64,000 nt of DNA, taken from the NCBI RefSeq assembly GCF_047634355.1, contig NZ_JBLIAL010000009.1; one strand, 5' to 3'. The notes below the pieces were generated by a model. That model had not been told where the DNA came from, did no database searches, and worked only from the letters and a program-made list of their open reading frames with translations. This stretch comes from Porticoccus sp002341315. GTDB lineage: Bacteria; Pseudomonadota; Gammaproteobacteria; Pseudomonadales; Porticoccaceae. Shown one piece after another: positions 52,817 to 61,661 of this stretch. Numbering within the stretch: the first letter of the stretch is position 1; each line of letters begins with the position of its first letter. Made by a program: the position numbers and the translations under genes.

Positions 52817-52822
52817 TCGCCC

Positions 52823-54553
52823 ATGCCTGCCGCCGAACCCATCGTCGCCGAGGGCCTTGGCCGCCACTTCGGAGACAAGATTGCCATCGAACCGCTGGAT
52901 GTTTCCGTTGATCGCGGTCAGCGAGTGGGCATTGTCGGCGCTGATGGCGCTGGCAAGACGACGCTGTTACAGATGTTGGCCGGTATCCTCGATCCTACAG
53001 AGGGGGAATGCCGGGTGCTGGGTTTCGATACCCGCCGCAGCGCCAAGCGGATCGCCTCCCGTATTGGTTATATGTCCCAGGGGTTTACGCTCTACGATCG
53101 GCTCAGCGTCAAGGAAAACCTGACCTTCGCCGCCCGTATCCGGGATGTCTCCAATCACCTCTATCAGCGGCGCGAGGAAAACCTGTTATCCATGGCGGGG
53201 TTAACGCACTTCGGCGACAGGCCAGCGGCAAAATTATCCGGCGGCATGCGCAAGAAGCTATCCCTGTGCGCCAATCTTGTTCATGAGCCGGAACTTTTGA
53301 TCCTTGACGAACCCGGACTCGGCGTCGACCCCCTTTCCCGGCGCCAACTCTGGACCATGCTCGATCGGTTCCGTGCGCAGGGCATTACCACGGTTGTGGC
53401 CACCTCCTACATGGACGAGGCGGAGCGTTGCGACAGAATACTGCTGCTGGAACAGGGGCGCGTTCTCGCTGATGGCACACTGGAAGAACTGCTGAGGGGC
53501 ATCGCCGGACGGGTTTTCACCGTACACGCTGAAAATGCCGGGCGCGGCTTGCGGGAGTTGTCCGGCATCCTGGCTCAGAATGTAAGCGTCCATTCCGTGC
53601 AGTGGTTACCCGATCATCTGCGGCTGGTGGTGAAGACGGACATAACCGAAAACCGATTGTCGGAGTCATTGCCAAAGAGTCTCCACCTGGCGGCCGCTGA
53701 GCCCCGGCTCGAGGACCTGTTTGTTCTGCGGACGGAGAGGATGACCGGCGAGCAGCAGTTCCTGGAATTTTCCCGGGAGGACAAAGAAAATGGGGAGGGG
53801 TTGGCGGTAAATGGTCTCAGCGTCCGCTTCGGCCATTTCAAAGCCGTTGACCGGGTGAGCTTCGACGCCCCGTCCGGTGAACTTCTCGCCTTGCTGGGAC
53901 CTAACGGGGCGGGCAAGACAACCCTGATCAGGGCCCTTTGTGGACTTGTTACCATCGACGAGGGCAGCGCCCGGGTGGCAGGGCTGAGCCCGGGGGCGGG
54001 TAGTGCCGCCTTGCGTCGACAGATCGGTTACATGTCTCAACGATTTTCACTCTATCTGGAATTGACTCCCTGGGAAAACCTGCGTTTCTTTGCCAACGCT
54101 TACGGCCTGGCCGGAGGCGCGGCGCGTACTGCGATCGACTGGGCCCGGGAAGTGACGGGCCTGACGGACCTGCCCGACAAGCTCACCCGCGATCTCTCGA
54201 GTGCCTTGCGCCAGCGTCTGGCGCTGGCCTGCAGCCTTCTCCACAGGCCCCGGGTCCTGTTTCTGGATGAGCCCACCTCCGGTGTCGATCCCGTCGCCCG
54301 GTACCGTTTCTGGCGAGTTATCCGTGAGCTGGCCGTCAACGGCATGACGGTAGTGGTCACCACCCATTACCTGGAGGAAGCGGCTTATTGTGACCGTCTG
54401 GCGTTGATGCTGGACGGGCGGCTGCTCGTGCACGGCAGCAGGGCATCGCTGAATGATTCTCTCGGCCTCGATGCCGGCGCGACAGTGGAGGCACTCTTCA
54501 CCGCGGCTATAGAACAGGCGGGAACGGTCAATTCGCGGGCGCTGGGGCCATGA
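52823..54553 (+). CDS. fused double ABC ATPase (YbhF-like)
   Basis: This 576-residue protein has two NBDs. The first is intact: GADGAGKTTLL, LSGGMRKKLSL and LLILDEPGLGVDP. The second (from about 325) has GPNGAGKTTLI and VLFLDEPTSGVDP, but its signature is degenerate (LSSALRQRLAL instead of LSGGxxQR), as often in YbhF. It energises the YbhS/YbhR-like permease pair. In E. coli ybhGFSR exports xenobiotics and cations. It overlaps ybhS by 4 bp. Confidence 0.9.
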   Translation: MPAAEPIVAEGLGRHFGDKIAIEPLDVSVDRGQRVGIVGADGAGKTTLLQMLAGILDPTEGECRVLGFDTRRSAKRIASRIGYMSQGFTLYDRLSVKENLTFAARIRDVSNHLYQRREENLLSMAGLTHFGDRPAAKLSGGMRKKLSLCANLVHEPELLILDEPGLGVDPLSRRQLWTMLDRFRAQGITTVVATSYMDEAERCDRILLLEQGRVLADGTLEELLRGIAGRVFTVHAENAGRGLRELSGILAQNVSVHSVQWLPDHLRLVVKTDITENRLSESLPKSLHLAAAEPRLEDLFVLRTERMTGEQQFLEFSREDKENGEGLAVNGLSVRFGHFKAVDRVSFDAPSGELLALLGPNGAGKTTLIRALCGLVTIDEGSARVAGLSPGAGSAALRRQIGYMSQRFSLYLELTPWENLRFFANAYGLAGGAARTAIDWAREVTGLTDLPDKLTRDLSSALRQRLALACSLLHRPRVLFLDEPTSGVDPVARYRFWRVIRELAVNGMTVVVTTHYLEEAAYCDRLALMLDGRLLVHGSRASLNDSLGLDAGATVEALFTAAIEQAGTVNSRALGP

Positions 54554-55644
54554 AAGGTCATCGGCTTAGGGCCCTTGTCGTCAAGGAAAGTCGTGAACTG
54601 ATTCGCGACCCGATTACCGTTGCGCTGGCTGTGATTATGCCCCTCATCATGCTATTTCTGTTCGGCTATGCAGTCAACCTGGACGTGGAGCGAGTCGCCT
54701 TAGGGATCTACGATCTGGACAACACGCCGGCAAGTCGCGAGCTGTCCGCCCGGTTCGACAGCTCTCGGTACTTTCAATTGCAGCAGAAAGCCACCGATCT
54801 CCGCGACCTTGACTCGGCCCTGCAGGGTTCAAGAATCAAAGTCGGGGTGGTGATTCCGGCCGGTTTTGCCCGGCAACTCCTCCGGGAGGAGTCGGCGCCG
54901 GTCCAGGTCATCGTGGACGGCGGCTATCCTGTATTGGCTCGATTGGCGTCGGCCTATGCCGAGGCTGTAATCGGAAATTTTCCCGCTCCCCGTCAGGCCG
55001 CCATTCGGGTCCGGGCCAGGGTTTGGTTCAATCCCTCCCTGCGCAGCGTCAACTTCGTCGTTCCCGGCCTGTTCGCCGTCATACTGATGGCGTTCCCGCC
55101 ACTGTTGACCGCCCTGGCGATCGTGCGCGAGAAAGAGACGGGCACCATCGAGCAGATCTATGCCTCGCCGGTAACCTCCGGTGAGTTTATCGTCGGCAAG
55201 CTGGTGCCCTACGGCCTGGTGGCGTTTCTGGAAATTCTGATGGTCATCGCAGTGGGGTTTGCCTGGTTCCAGGTGCCCATTACCGGCAGCCCGGCGCTGC
55301 TGTTGGTGTCCGCTTTCGTCTATGTGCTGACCACCGTGGGCATCGGCCTGCTGGTTTCATCGCTGGTACGCACCCAGTTGGCGGCCATGCTGATAACGCT
55401 CATCGTCACGCTGATGCCATCGTTCCTGTTTTCCGGCTTTTTGTTTCCTCTCTTTACCATGCCCCTCGGCCTGCAACTCTATAGTCGTCTTTTCCCTGCC
55501 GGTGATTTTATGGAAATATCCCGCGGCGTGGTCCTGAAATCCGCCGGCCTCGAAGCGGTTATGCCGCATCTGGTGATGCTCATTGTCTATACGGCTCTGA
55601 TATTTATCTTTGCGATTTGGCGGATGAGGCAGAAGGTGGTCTGA
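54550..55644 (+). CDS. ABC-2 permease (YbhS-like)
   Basis: This 364-residue protein has one N-terminal helix, a large periplasmic domain (about 45-175), and five C-terminal helices with VREKETGTIEQIYASPVTSG, the conserved ABC-2 coupling loop. DPITVALAVIMPLIMLFLFG at the start is typical of YbhS. It forms a heterodimer with the next gene product, whose ATG overlaps its stop. Confidence 0.9.
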   Translation: MKGHRLRALVVKESRELIRDPITVALAVIMPLIMLFLFGYAVNLDVERVALGIYDLDNTPASRELSARFDSSRYFQLQQKATDLRDLDSALQGSRIKVGVVIPAGFARQLLREESAPVQVIVDGGYPVLARLASAYAEAVIGNFPAPRQAAIRVRARVWFNPSLRSVNFVVPGLFAVILMAFPPLLTALAIVREKETGTIEQIYASPVTSGEFIVGKLVPYGLVAFLEILMVIAVGFAWFQVPITGSPALLLVSAFVYVLTTVGIGLLVSSLVRTQLAAMLITLIVTLMPSFLFSGFLFPLFTMPLGLQLYSRLFPAGDFMEISRGVVLKSAGLEAVMPHLVMLIVYTALIFIFAIWRMRQKVV

Positions 55645-56747
55645 TGGGGATTGCCTTTCTGGGATTGCTGCGCAAGGAGATCGTGCAGTTTTTTCGCGAC
55701 CGGTTGATACTGGTGCTGATACTCTGGCTTTACACCATCGAAGTGGTTATTTGTACCGTGGCGCTCAGTTTCGACGTCAACCACCTGCCCCTGGCGGTGG
55801 TGGACCAGGATCGCAGTGCGTTGAGTCGTTCGTTGATCCAGAAATTCTCGGTGAGTGAAACCTTCGACCTGAAATTTCAGGAAGCTCGTGTGGCAACCGC
55901 AACCGACCATCTGGAAAAGGGTGATGCCGCTGCGGTGCTGGTTATTCCAGCCGGGTTCGAGCGCGACCTTGTCGCTGGCGTCGGCGTCCAGCTCCAGTTC
56001 CTTCAGGACGGAACTAATTCCAACATTGCCGCCAATGCCGTCAATGATGCTCTGCAGATTGTTCAGCGCCAGGAAAGTGAGGTCCTCACCCCCACAGGGA
56101 AGACGCGGGGCGCAGTCCCGCTGGTCCGTATCTGGTATAACCCTGAATTGACCACATCGAGTTTTATGGTGTTATCCATGATAGCCCTGGCCGGCATGAT
56201 GGTAGGCGTTATTCACCCGGCGGCCTCGATTGTCCGGGAAAAGGAGCGCGGCACAATCGAGCAGCTGCTGGTGACGCCCATTTCCACCCTGGAACTATTC
56301 TTGGCCAAGATCACACCGACTCTGATCATGGGCGTGCTCTCTATCTTTCCGAGCCTCGTGATTGTCAGAGCCTTCGATGTGCCCCTTCAGGGCAGCCTGG
56401 TATTGTTCCTGGTGTTGACGGCCATTTTTTTGCTTAGTGCGATTGCCCTCGGCGTGTTCATTGCCGCGTACAGCCGCACCCTTCAGCAGGCACTGTTGCT
56501 CTCGTTTTTCGGACTTTTCCCTGTGATGTTCCTGTCGGGCAGCCTTACCCCGGTAGAAGCCATGCCCGAGTTCCTGCAAAGCCTCTCGCTACTGAGTCCC
56601 CTGCGTTACTATATGGATATCGTCATCGGCATTTTCCTCAAAGGCGCCGGCTTGGAGGTTCTTTGGGATGAGGCCTTGGCCATGTTGGCGATCGGAGCCC
56701 CATTGTTTCTGCTATCGTTGAGAATTTTCCGGCGACGTGTCCGTTAA
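55644..56747 (+). CDS. ABC-2 permease (YbhR-like)
   Basis: This 367-residue protein is a paralogue of the YbhS-like permease: FFRDRLILVLILWLYTIEVV, a periplasmic domain, VREKERGTIEQLLVTPISTL and five C-terminal helices with FPVMFLSGSLTPVEAMPEFL. It completes the exporter. The gene overlaps the 3' end of the convergent BCCT gene by 36 bp. No TetR-type cybR regulator is visible. Confidence 0.9.
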   Translation: MGIAFLGLLRKEIVQFFRDRLILVLILWLYTIEVVICTVALSFDVNHLPLAVVDQDRSALSRSLIQKFSVSETFDLKFQEARVATATDHLEKGDAAAVLVIPAGFERDLVAGVGVQLQFLQDGTNSNIAANAVNDALQIVQRQESEVLTPTGKTRGAVPLVRIWYNPELTTSSFMVLSMIALAGMMVGVIHPAASIVREKERGTIEQLLVTPISTLELFLAKITPTLIMGVLSIFPSLVIVRAFDVPLQGSLVLFLVLTAIFLLSAIALGVFIAAYSRTLQQALLLSFFGLFPVMFLSGSLTPVEAMPEFLQSLSLLSPLRYYMDIVIGIFLKGAGLEVLWDEALAMLAIGAPLFLLSLRIFRRRVR

Positions 56748-58439
56748 TGTTTTCGGATTTTCTGAACCGGACTGTAGCGAATCAGCGGCACAGGCCGGTC
56801 TAGGGCACTCCTCCGGAGCGGTTGGATGGATTTCTTCCTCTTCCCGGCGCTCTGCTTCCCGTTCAGATTCTCTCAATAGCCATTGCTCCATACGGGCACG
56901 GATCAGTTCTTCCTTCTCTTCCCGGCGTCTAATGTCTGTCGCAAGGTCTTTATGAAGGGAAAAAGCCATCAGCACCATCAGTAACATAAAAGGGAACGCG
57001 GCGATAATGGACAGGGTGCGAAGACCGTACAGGCCGCCGCTGAGCAACAGCACGGAAGCCATTAACAGTTGCAGGCACCCCCAGAGGATGCGAACAAAGC
57101 GTGTCGGGGTTAATACCCCTTTGGAGGTGAACATGCCCAGGACGAAAGTGGCTGAATCCGCGGATGTCACCACAAACATTGAGACCAGTATGACCGCCAG
57201 AACAGCGGCGAGCCCGCCCCAGGGAAGCTGATCAAGAAGCATGTAAAGACCGGATGGAACTTCTTGCGCCACGGCATCGGCAATACCGGCGCCTTCAAAC
57301 AGCTCGAAATGGATGGCCGAGCCGCCAAAAGTGGAAAACCACAGCATACTCAAGCCCACGGGGACGATCATCACCCCCATGACGAACTCGCGGATGGTTC
57401 TGCCCCTGGATATTCGGGCAATAAAACTGCCCACAAAGGGCGCCCAGCTCAAACCCCATGCCCAGTAAAACATGGTCCACTGTTCTACCCACTTTTCGTC
57501 GGAGTAGGGGGTAGTTACCATGCTCATTTCTATAAGGTTGCCGAGGTACTCCCCAACCGTCTGGGTGAGTTCGCCAAAAATAAATGCCGTGGGTCCCATG
57601 ACAAGGACAAAGATCAGTAGCCCGGCCGCCAGTAAGAGGTTGACATTGCTGAGATAACGTATCCCCTTGTCGAGGGGGGTCATGGCCGAAATGGTAAACA
57701 GCGTTGCCAGCCCCCCCAATATCATAAACTGCGATGTCACCGAGTATTCAGCGACGCCCAATCTGGCCAGCCCACTGTTTACCTGCAGGGCGCCAAGCCC
57801 CAGGGTGGTGGCGACACCAAACAGGGTGGATACCACCGCCAGAATGTCGATGATCTTTCCCCAGCTCCGATCCACCCGGTCTCCCAGCAGCGGACGGAAA
57901 GTTTCGCTGATCAAGCCGTGACTATTATGGCGAAAACGTACATAGGCGATGGCCAGTCCCACAAGGGTAAAATTTGCCCACTGGTGAAAACCCCAGTGAA
58001 AAAATGCGTAACGCATGCCCAGTTGTGCCGCTTTGACGCTGCGTGGTTCTGCGAGTCCCAGGGGCGGGTCATTCAAATGCATTATCGGCTCCGCCACACC
58101 CCAGAACACCAACCCTACACCCATGCCACCCGAAAAAATCATCGCCAGCCAGCTAGTGAAGGAGAACTCCGGCGGCTCATTATCTTGCCCCAGGCGAAGG
58201 CTCCCAAATTTGGAAAACGCAAGGAAAAGAACAAACAGAACGAAGCCGGTCGTTGCCATCAAGTACATCCAGCCGACATTTTTGGCGGTAGCATCAAGGA
58301 CTTTTTGGGCGGTTGCCTCAACGGCTTCGGGCTGTAAGGTGGCAGTGGTAACGAAGGCGGTGATAATCAATAAAGAGATGTAAAACACCACTCCCACATC
58401 ACCCAGGTAATTCCTTAGAAAACTCGTTAACCTATTCAT
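56712..58439 (-). CDS. BCCT family betaine/choline/carnitine transporter
   Basis: This 575-residue transporter has twelve hydrophobic helices and the BCCT signatures GMGVGLVFWGVAEPIMHL (glycine-rich helix 3) and WTMFYWAWGLSWAPFVGSFI with ARISRGRTIREF. The usual WAWW aromatic box reads WAWG here, one aromatic fewer. A charged C-terminal tail of about 75 residues (EEKEELIRARMEQWLLRESE) may form the osmosensing coiled coil. It probably imports an osmolyte by Na+ symport. Confidence 0.9.
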   Translation of the reverse strand: MNRLTSFLRNYLGDVGVVFYISLLIITAFVTTATLQPEAVEATAQKVLDATAKNVGWMYLMATTGFVLFVLFLAFSKFGSLRLGQDNEPPEFSFTSWLAMIFSGGMGVGLVFWGVAEPIMHLNDPPLGLAEPRSVKAAQLGMRYAFFHWGFHQWANFTLVGLAIAYVRFRHNSHGLISETFRPLLGDRVDRSWGKIIDILAVVSTLFGVATTLGLGALQVNSGLARLGVAEYSVTSQFMILGGLATLFTISAMTPLDKGIRYLSNVNLLLAAGLLIFVLVMGPTAFIFGELTQTVGEYLGNLIEMSMVTTPYSDEKWVEQWTMFYWAWGLSWAPFVGSFIARISRGRTIREFVMGVMIVPVGLSMLWFSTFGGSAIHFELFEGAGIADAVAQEVPSGLYMLLDQLPWGGLAAVLAVILVSMFVVTSADSATFVLGMFTSKGVLTPTRFVRILWGCLQLLMASVLLLSGGLYGLRTLSIIAAFPFMLLMVLMAFSLHKDLATDIRRREEKEELIRARMEQWLLRESEREAERREEEEIHPTAPEECPRPACAADSLQSGSENPKTLTDTSPENSQR

Positions 58440-58537
58440 AAAGGGCTCACTTGATGTTGCTTACGTTATGATGCATGTCTTATTGTGCTCCTTGTCGGAG
58501 GTAAGAATCGGATTTCTGCCTATAATTTATCCTGCGT

Positions 58538-59086
58538 TCAAGGGCGAGACTTGCCAATACACTCACGCACTGGCCCACTAGAGCTGTCGGACCGAAGAGC
58601 GATATGGCCGAGCATGTGCCGACGCGCCAGCCACATAATCAACGGTGGCAAGAACAGCCATTGCAGCAGCGGGGCCAAGCCCACGTCCAACAGTGGAATG
58701 ATCGGCATGGAGTCCGCGTATGCCCATCGTTCCAGTGGGCCAGTCGCCAGCCATTCCAGAACGATGGTCACGACGAAAGCCGTGACAACCAGAATGACGG
58801 CTGGCTTCCGGTCGCCCTCCAGGAGCCATTGCCGATTTCCACAGGCGATCGATGCCAGCCAGAAACTGGCCATTAGAATCAGGACATCGCCGCCCGTAGC
58901 CCGTATACACAACCAAACAACCGAGCCGTGAGATGCATCCGCCATCCCGGTGAACCAAGGCACCTGAAGCATCTCCCAAACGAAATGCGCCAGAAAACCG
59001 AACCCCGCCAGTGGCAGCTCTGGAAAGCGTGGGTTGTGTCTGTATTTCGTGCCGATAAATGCCCCTTGGCGTATTCGTTCGATCAT
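58538..59086 (-). CDS. small integral membrane protein, unknown
   Basis: This 182-residue protein has four hydrophobic segments (about 28-45, 58-82, 95-115, 133-152), with FLAHFVWEMLQVPWF and RWAYADSMPIIPLLDVGLAP as notable conserved-looking parts. I do not recognise a named family. It lies 62 bp after the DMT transporter and ends the minus-strand operon. A carotenoid- or lipid-linked role is possible from the neighbouring cyclase-domain gene, but that is inference only. Confidence 0.7.
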   Translation of the reverse strand: MIERIRQGAFIGTKYRHNPRFPELPLAGFGFLAHFVWEMLQVPWFTGMADASHGSVVWLCIRATGGDVLILMASFWLASIACGNRQWLLEGDRKPAVILVVTAFVVTIVLEWLATGPLERWAYADSMPIIPLLDVGLAPLLQWLFLPPLIMWLARRHMLGHIALRSDSSSGPVRECIGKSRP

Positions 59087-59148
59087 ACGCGGCTCCGGTT
59101 GTTGGTATCCCCCATCAGTCCATTCACAGGGCGTATTGGTTTCAGTGA

Positions 59149-60066
59149 TTAAGAAGGCGTTACCTCATTGCCAGGTTCGAGGACGGCGTTTCTTGCTTGC
59201 ATAAGGGCTATGCCGCAAAGGACGACCAGAATCCCCAGCGCCTGGACAAGTTGCAGCCGTTCTTCAAAGAACAAATAGCCAATCAGCAGGCCAAACACCG
59301 GGGTCAGAAAGCTGAAGACGTTCAGTTGATTCAAAGGCGCACGAGCCAGTAGTCCGAACCATAAAAAGATCATCGCGGCTGTCGCCAGTGCCGAGAGAAT
59401 AAGCAAGGAACCGGTGAACTGGACTGTCCAGTCAACGTCCCAGCGCTCACCGGCCAGTGCTGAAACGAGCAACAGTATTCCGCCGCCGATCAAAAGTTGG
59501 ATCGCCATGGGCATGGCGATAGCGCCTCCAGCTTTCTTTTTCAACAGAATATTGCCTATTGCAGTTCCTAGAGCCGCCATCAGCACCCAGGTAATTCCCC
59601 AGAGATAGCCGTCATTGTTGCCGCCGAATCCCGGCCATGACAACAAGGCCACACCCAGGAAACCGATGACAAGCCCGGCTATGCCCTTGGCCTTCAGGGT
59701 TTCTCCAAGCCAGCCGGCGGCGATCGCCGCGGCAATCAGGGGTTGAATACTTGCCAAGACCGTTGCCAGCCCCGGTGATAAGTGTCCGGCGCCCAGGAAC
59801 ATGCCGCCAAAGCCCATTGCCGTGTACGATAATCCGATCAATCCCAGGTATAGCAGGTTTCGGATATTGAAAAGATAAGGCCCGCGATGCTGCTGCACAA
59901 TGCAGACAAAGACGAGCAGCCCACCGGCGAGAAAAGCACGCAAGGCGGCAAACAGCAGGGGCGGGGCGTCCGGCAGGCCAATCACGATGAATGGGAAGCA
60001 AATGGCCCAGAGCAGCGCAACCACGACCATCCACGCGACGTCGGAGGCTACTGGATGCTCCCTCAT
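59149..60066 (-). CDS. EamA/DMT superfamily transporter
   Basis: This 305-residue protein has ten helices in two EamA repeats: WMVVVALLWAICFPFIVIGL at the start of repeat 1, and LATVLASIQPLIAAAIAAGW and NVFSFLTPVFGLLIGYLFFE at the repeat ends. These mark drug/metabolite exporters of the RhaT/YdcZ-like type. ATG 60066 overlaps the stop of the cyclase-domain gene (ATGA), so the longer reading from 60123 is rejected. Substrate unknown. Confidence 0.87.
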   Translation of the reverse strand: MREHPVASDVAWMVVVALLWAICFPFIVIGLPDAPPLLFAALRAFLAGGLLVFVCIVQQHRGPYLFNIRNLLYLGLIGLSYTAMGFGGMFLGAGHLSPGLATVLASIQPLIAAAIAAGWLGETLKAKGIAGLVIGFLGVALLSWPGFGGNNDGYLWGITWVLMAALGTAIGNILLKKKAGGAIAMPMAIQLLIGGGILLLVSALAGERWDVDWTVQFTGSLLILSALATAAMIFLWFGLLARAPLNQLNVFSFLTPVFGLLIGYLFFEERLQLVQALGILVVLCGIALMQARNAVLEPGNEVTPS

Positions 60067-60764
60067 AATGACGGCCTGGGGAGGTATCGTCGCCAATACA
60101 GGTGCTCGTAGAGAGAGCACCACATCAGACCGAGTGTGCCAGCAAAGAGCAACTCCTCTACCGGAACACCGGCCACCAGCCAGCCGCTGAGTGATGCCAA
60201 TTGCCAGACGTGGTCAACATAGGCCGGATAAAACGCCACAAGGGAGGAAAAGTAGGCAAAGTAGACAGCGGTGAAAATGAAAGACCCGACCAGCATCGGC
60301 CGCCACAAGTCGGGGCGGCAGAGGCCGTTGGCGATACCGCCGGAGAACATGGCCAGCGATGCCGTATAAATTGGGTTCCAGAGGGTCAGTGTTTCCAGGA
60401 AAAGGAATAATACGATTGGAGTCCAGAGCACCACCTTGTGCCAGCGATGCCGGGAGTGATGGCGCTCCTCACTGGCAACAGGTGTCATGGTCACGGGAAC
60501 AAGTGCGGGATAAATTGAACTGCTGATTCCCCCCACGGCAAAGGCGAAAATCAGGCTTTCCAGGTCGAAACCGGTACGCTCGGCCAGATCGAACAGGGTG
60601 GGTGGGAGCCAGTAATCGGGGACGAACAGAGGTTCGCTCAAGCCCAGGGGCGCCGTGATCAGGCTCATGCGCAGCATTTTGCCTCGCAACCGCGACCGAA
60701 TCGCGAAAATCGCTCCCCAGATTCCCAGCAGTATCAGGCTCCAGATGAGGTACGCATACGGCAT
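60063..60764 (-). CDS. lycopene cyclase domain membrane protein
   Basis: This 233-residue protein has six or seven helices and blocks SLITAPLGLSEPLFVPDYWL and ESLIFAFAVGGISSSIY, with GVPVEELLFAGTLGLMWCSL near the C-terminus. The P(V/I)EExxF motif is the conserved catalytic-type element of archaeal/actinobacterial heterodimeric lycopene cyclases (TIGR03462-like). No crt genes are in view, so it may act on another polyprenoid or have lost cyclase activity. It lies 6 bp after the PRPP-synthetase-like gene. Confidence 0.7.
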   Translation of the reverse strand: MPYAYLIWSLILLGIWGAIFAIRSRLRGKMLRMSLITAPLGLSEPLFVPDYWLPPTLFDLAERTGFDLESLIFAFAVGGISSSIYPALVPVTMTPVASEERHHSRHRWHKVVLWTPIVLFLFLETLTLWNPIYTASLAMFSGGIANGLCRPDLWRPMLVGSFIFTAVYFAYFSSLVAFYPAYVDHVWQLASLSGWLVAGVPVEELLFAGTLGLMWCSLYEHLYWRRYLPRPSL

Positions 60765-60770
60765 GGCGCT

Positions 60771-61661
60771 TCAACCCAACTCGCGGATGCTGTCGGCCAG
60801 AAGGTCGCCGATATCGATGGCGTTGGTGGAGTGGGGAATGGCGTTGCTGGTCACTACCCGCCGCGCCACCGCAGTGAGTTTTTCGTCCGCCCCCTCGGCG
60901 AAAACCCCATGGACCGCCAGGCACACGGCGTCGGGCAGCCCCAGGTGTTTCAGGTGCGCCAGGGTTTCCAGCATGGTATGACCACTGGAAATGATGTCAT
61001 CCACCAGTACCGGGGTGTGGTTCCGCCAGCGCTCAATTTGGGGCACGCTGACCTCGACGTCACGGTCGCCGCGCCGGGTTTTGCTCAATACCGTGAAAGG
61101 GGCACCGGCCTGCCTTGCTACAGCCGACACCCATTGCTCACTTTCGCTGTCGGGGCCGATCAACACGGGCTTGTCGATATTGGCGGCGATCCATTCGGCG
61201 ATCAGCGGCGCGGCGTGGCCTACCCGGGCGGGAATATCGTAAATCTCCGACAAGTCGTGATAGCGGTGCAGGTGAGGATCGACGGTGACTAGCGCGGAAA
61301 AGTAGTGGGACAGCAGTTTCGCGAAATACCGCGACGTCACGCCCTCGCCGCTGTGAAAGCGCTTGTCTTGGCGCATATAGGGCAGGTAGGGCGCCACCAG
61401 TAATATCTCTCTGGCGCCGAGATCACGGAGGGTCTCGGCCAGCAGGAGCAGGGGAAGGATGCGGCGATCCGGCTGATAGAGGTCTGCCAGCACCACCACA
61501 TTGCGATGTTTGACGTCATCCAGTATCCGCAGATAGCTTTCGCCGTCGGGGAAGTGGCGCATGTCGAGCCGCCCCTCCTCAAGGCCGAGTGATTCGCCGA
61601 GCCTCTGGGCGAGCGTCTTGTCCTCGTGGAGGCTAAATAGCCTATGCCAGGTGGTTGTCAT
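60771..61661 (-). CDS. ribose-phosphate pyrophosphokinase-like protein
   Basis: This 296-residue protein follows the PRPP synthetase fold: MRHFPDGESYLRI, APYLPYMRQDKRFHSGEGVT (ATP flexible region), VTVDPHLHRYHDL, GPDSESEQWV, SKTRRGDRDVEV and the ribose-5-phosphate loop PVLVDDIISSGHTMLETL. It is shorter than housekeeping Prs (about 315) and the catalytic loop differs (KTRRGDR for K-x-R). A class II/III variant that may act on related sugar phosphates is likely. It overlaps the phosphoketolase-like gene by 4 bp, so the two act together. Confidence 0.85.
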   Translation of the reverse strand: MTTTWHRLFSLHEDKTLAQRLGESLGLEEGRLDMRHFPDGESYLRILDDVKHRNVVVLADLYQPDRRILPLLLLAETLRDLGAREILLVAPYLPYMRQDKRFHSGEGVTSRYFAKLLSHYFSALVTVDPHLHRYHDLSEIYDIPARVGHAAPLIAEWIAANIDKPVLIGPDSESEQWVSAVARQAGAPFTVLSKTRRGDRDVEVSVPQIERWRNHTPVLVDDIISSGHTMLETLAHLKHLGLPDAVCLAVHGVFAEGADEKLTAVARRVVTSNAIPHSTNAIDIGDLLADSIRELG

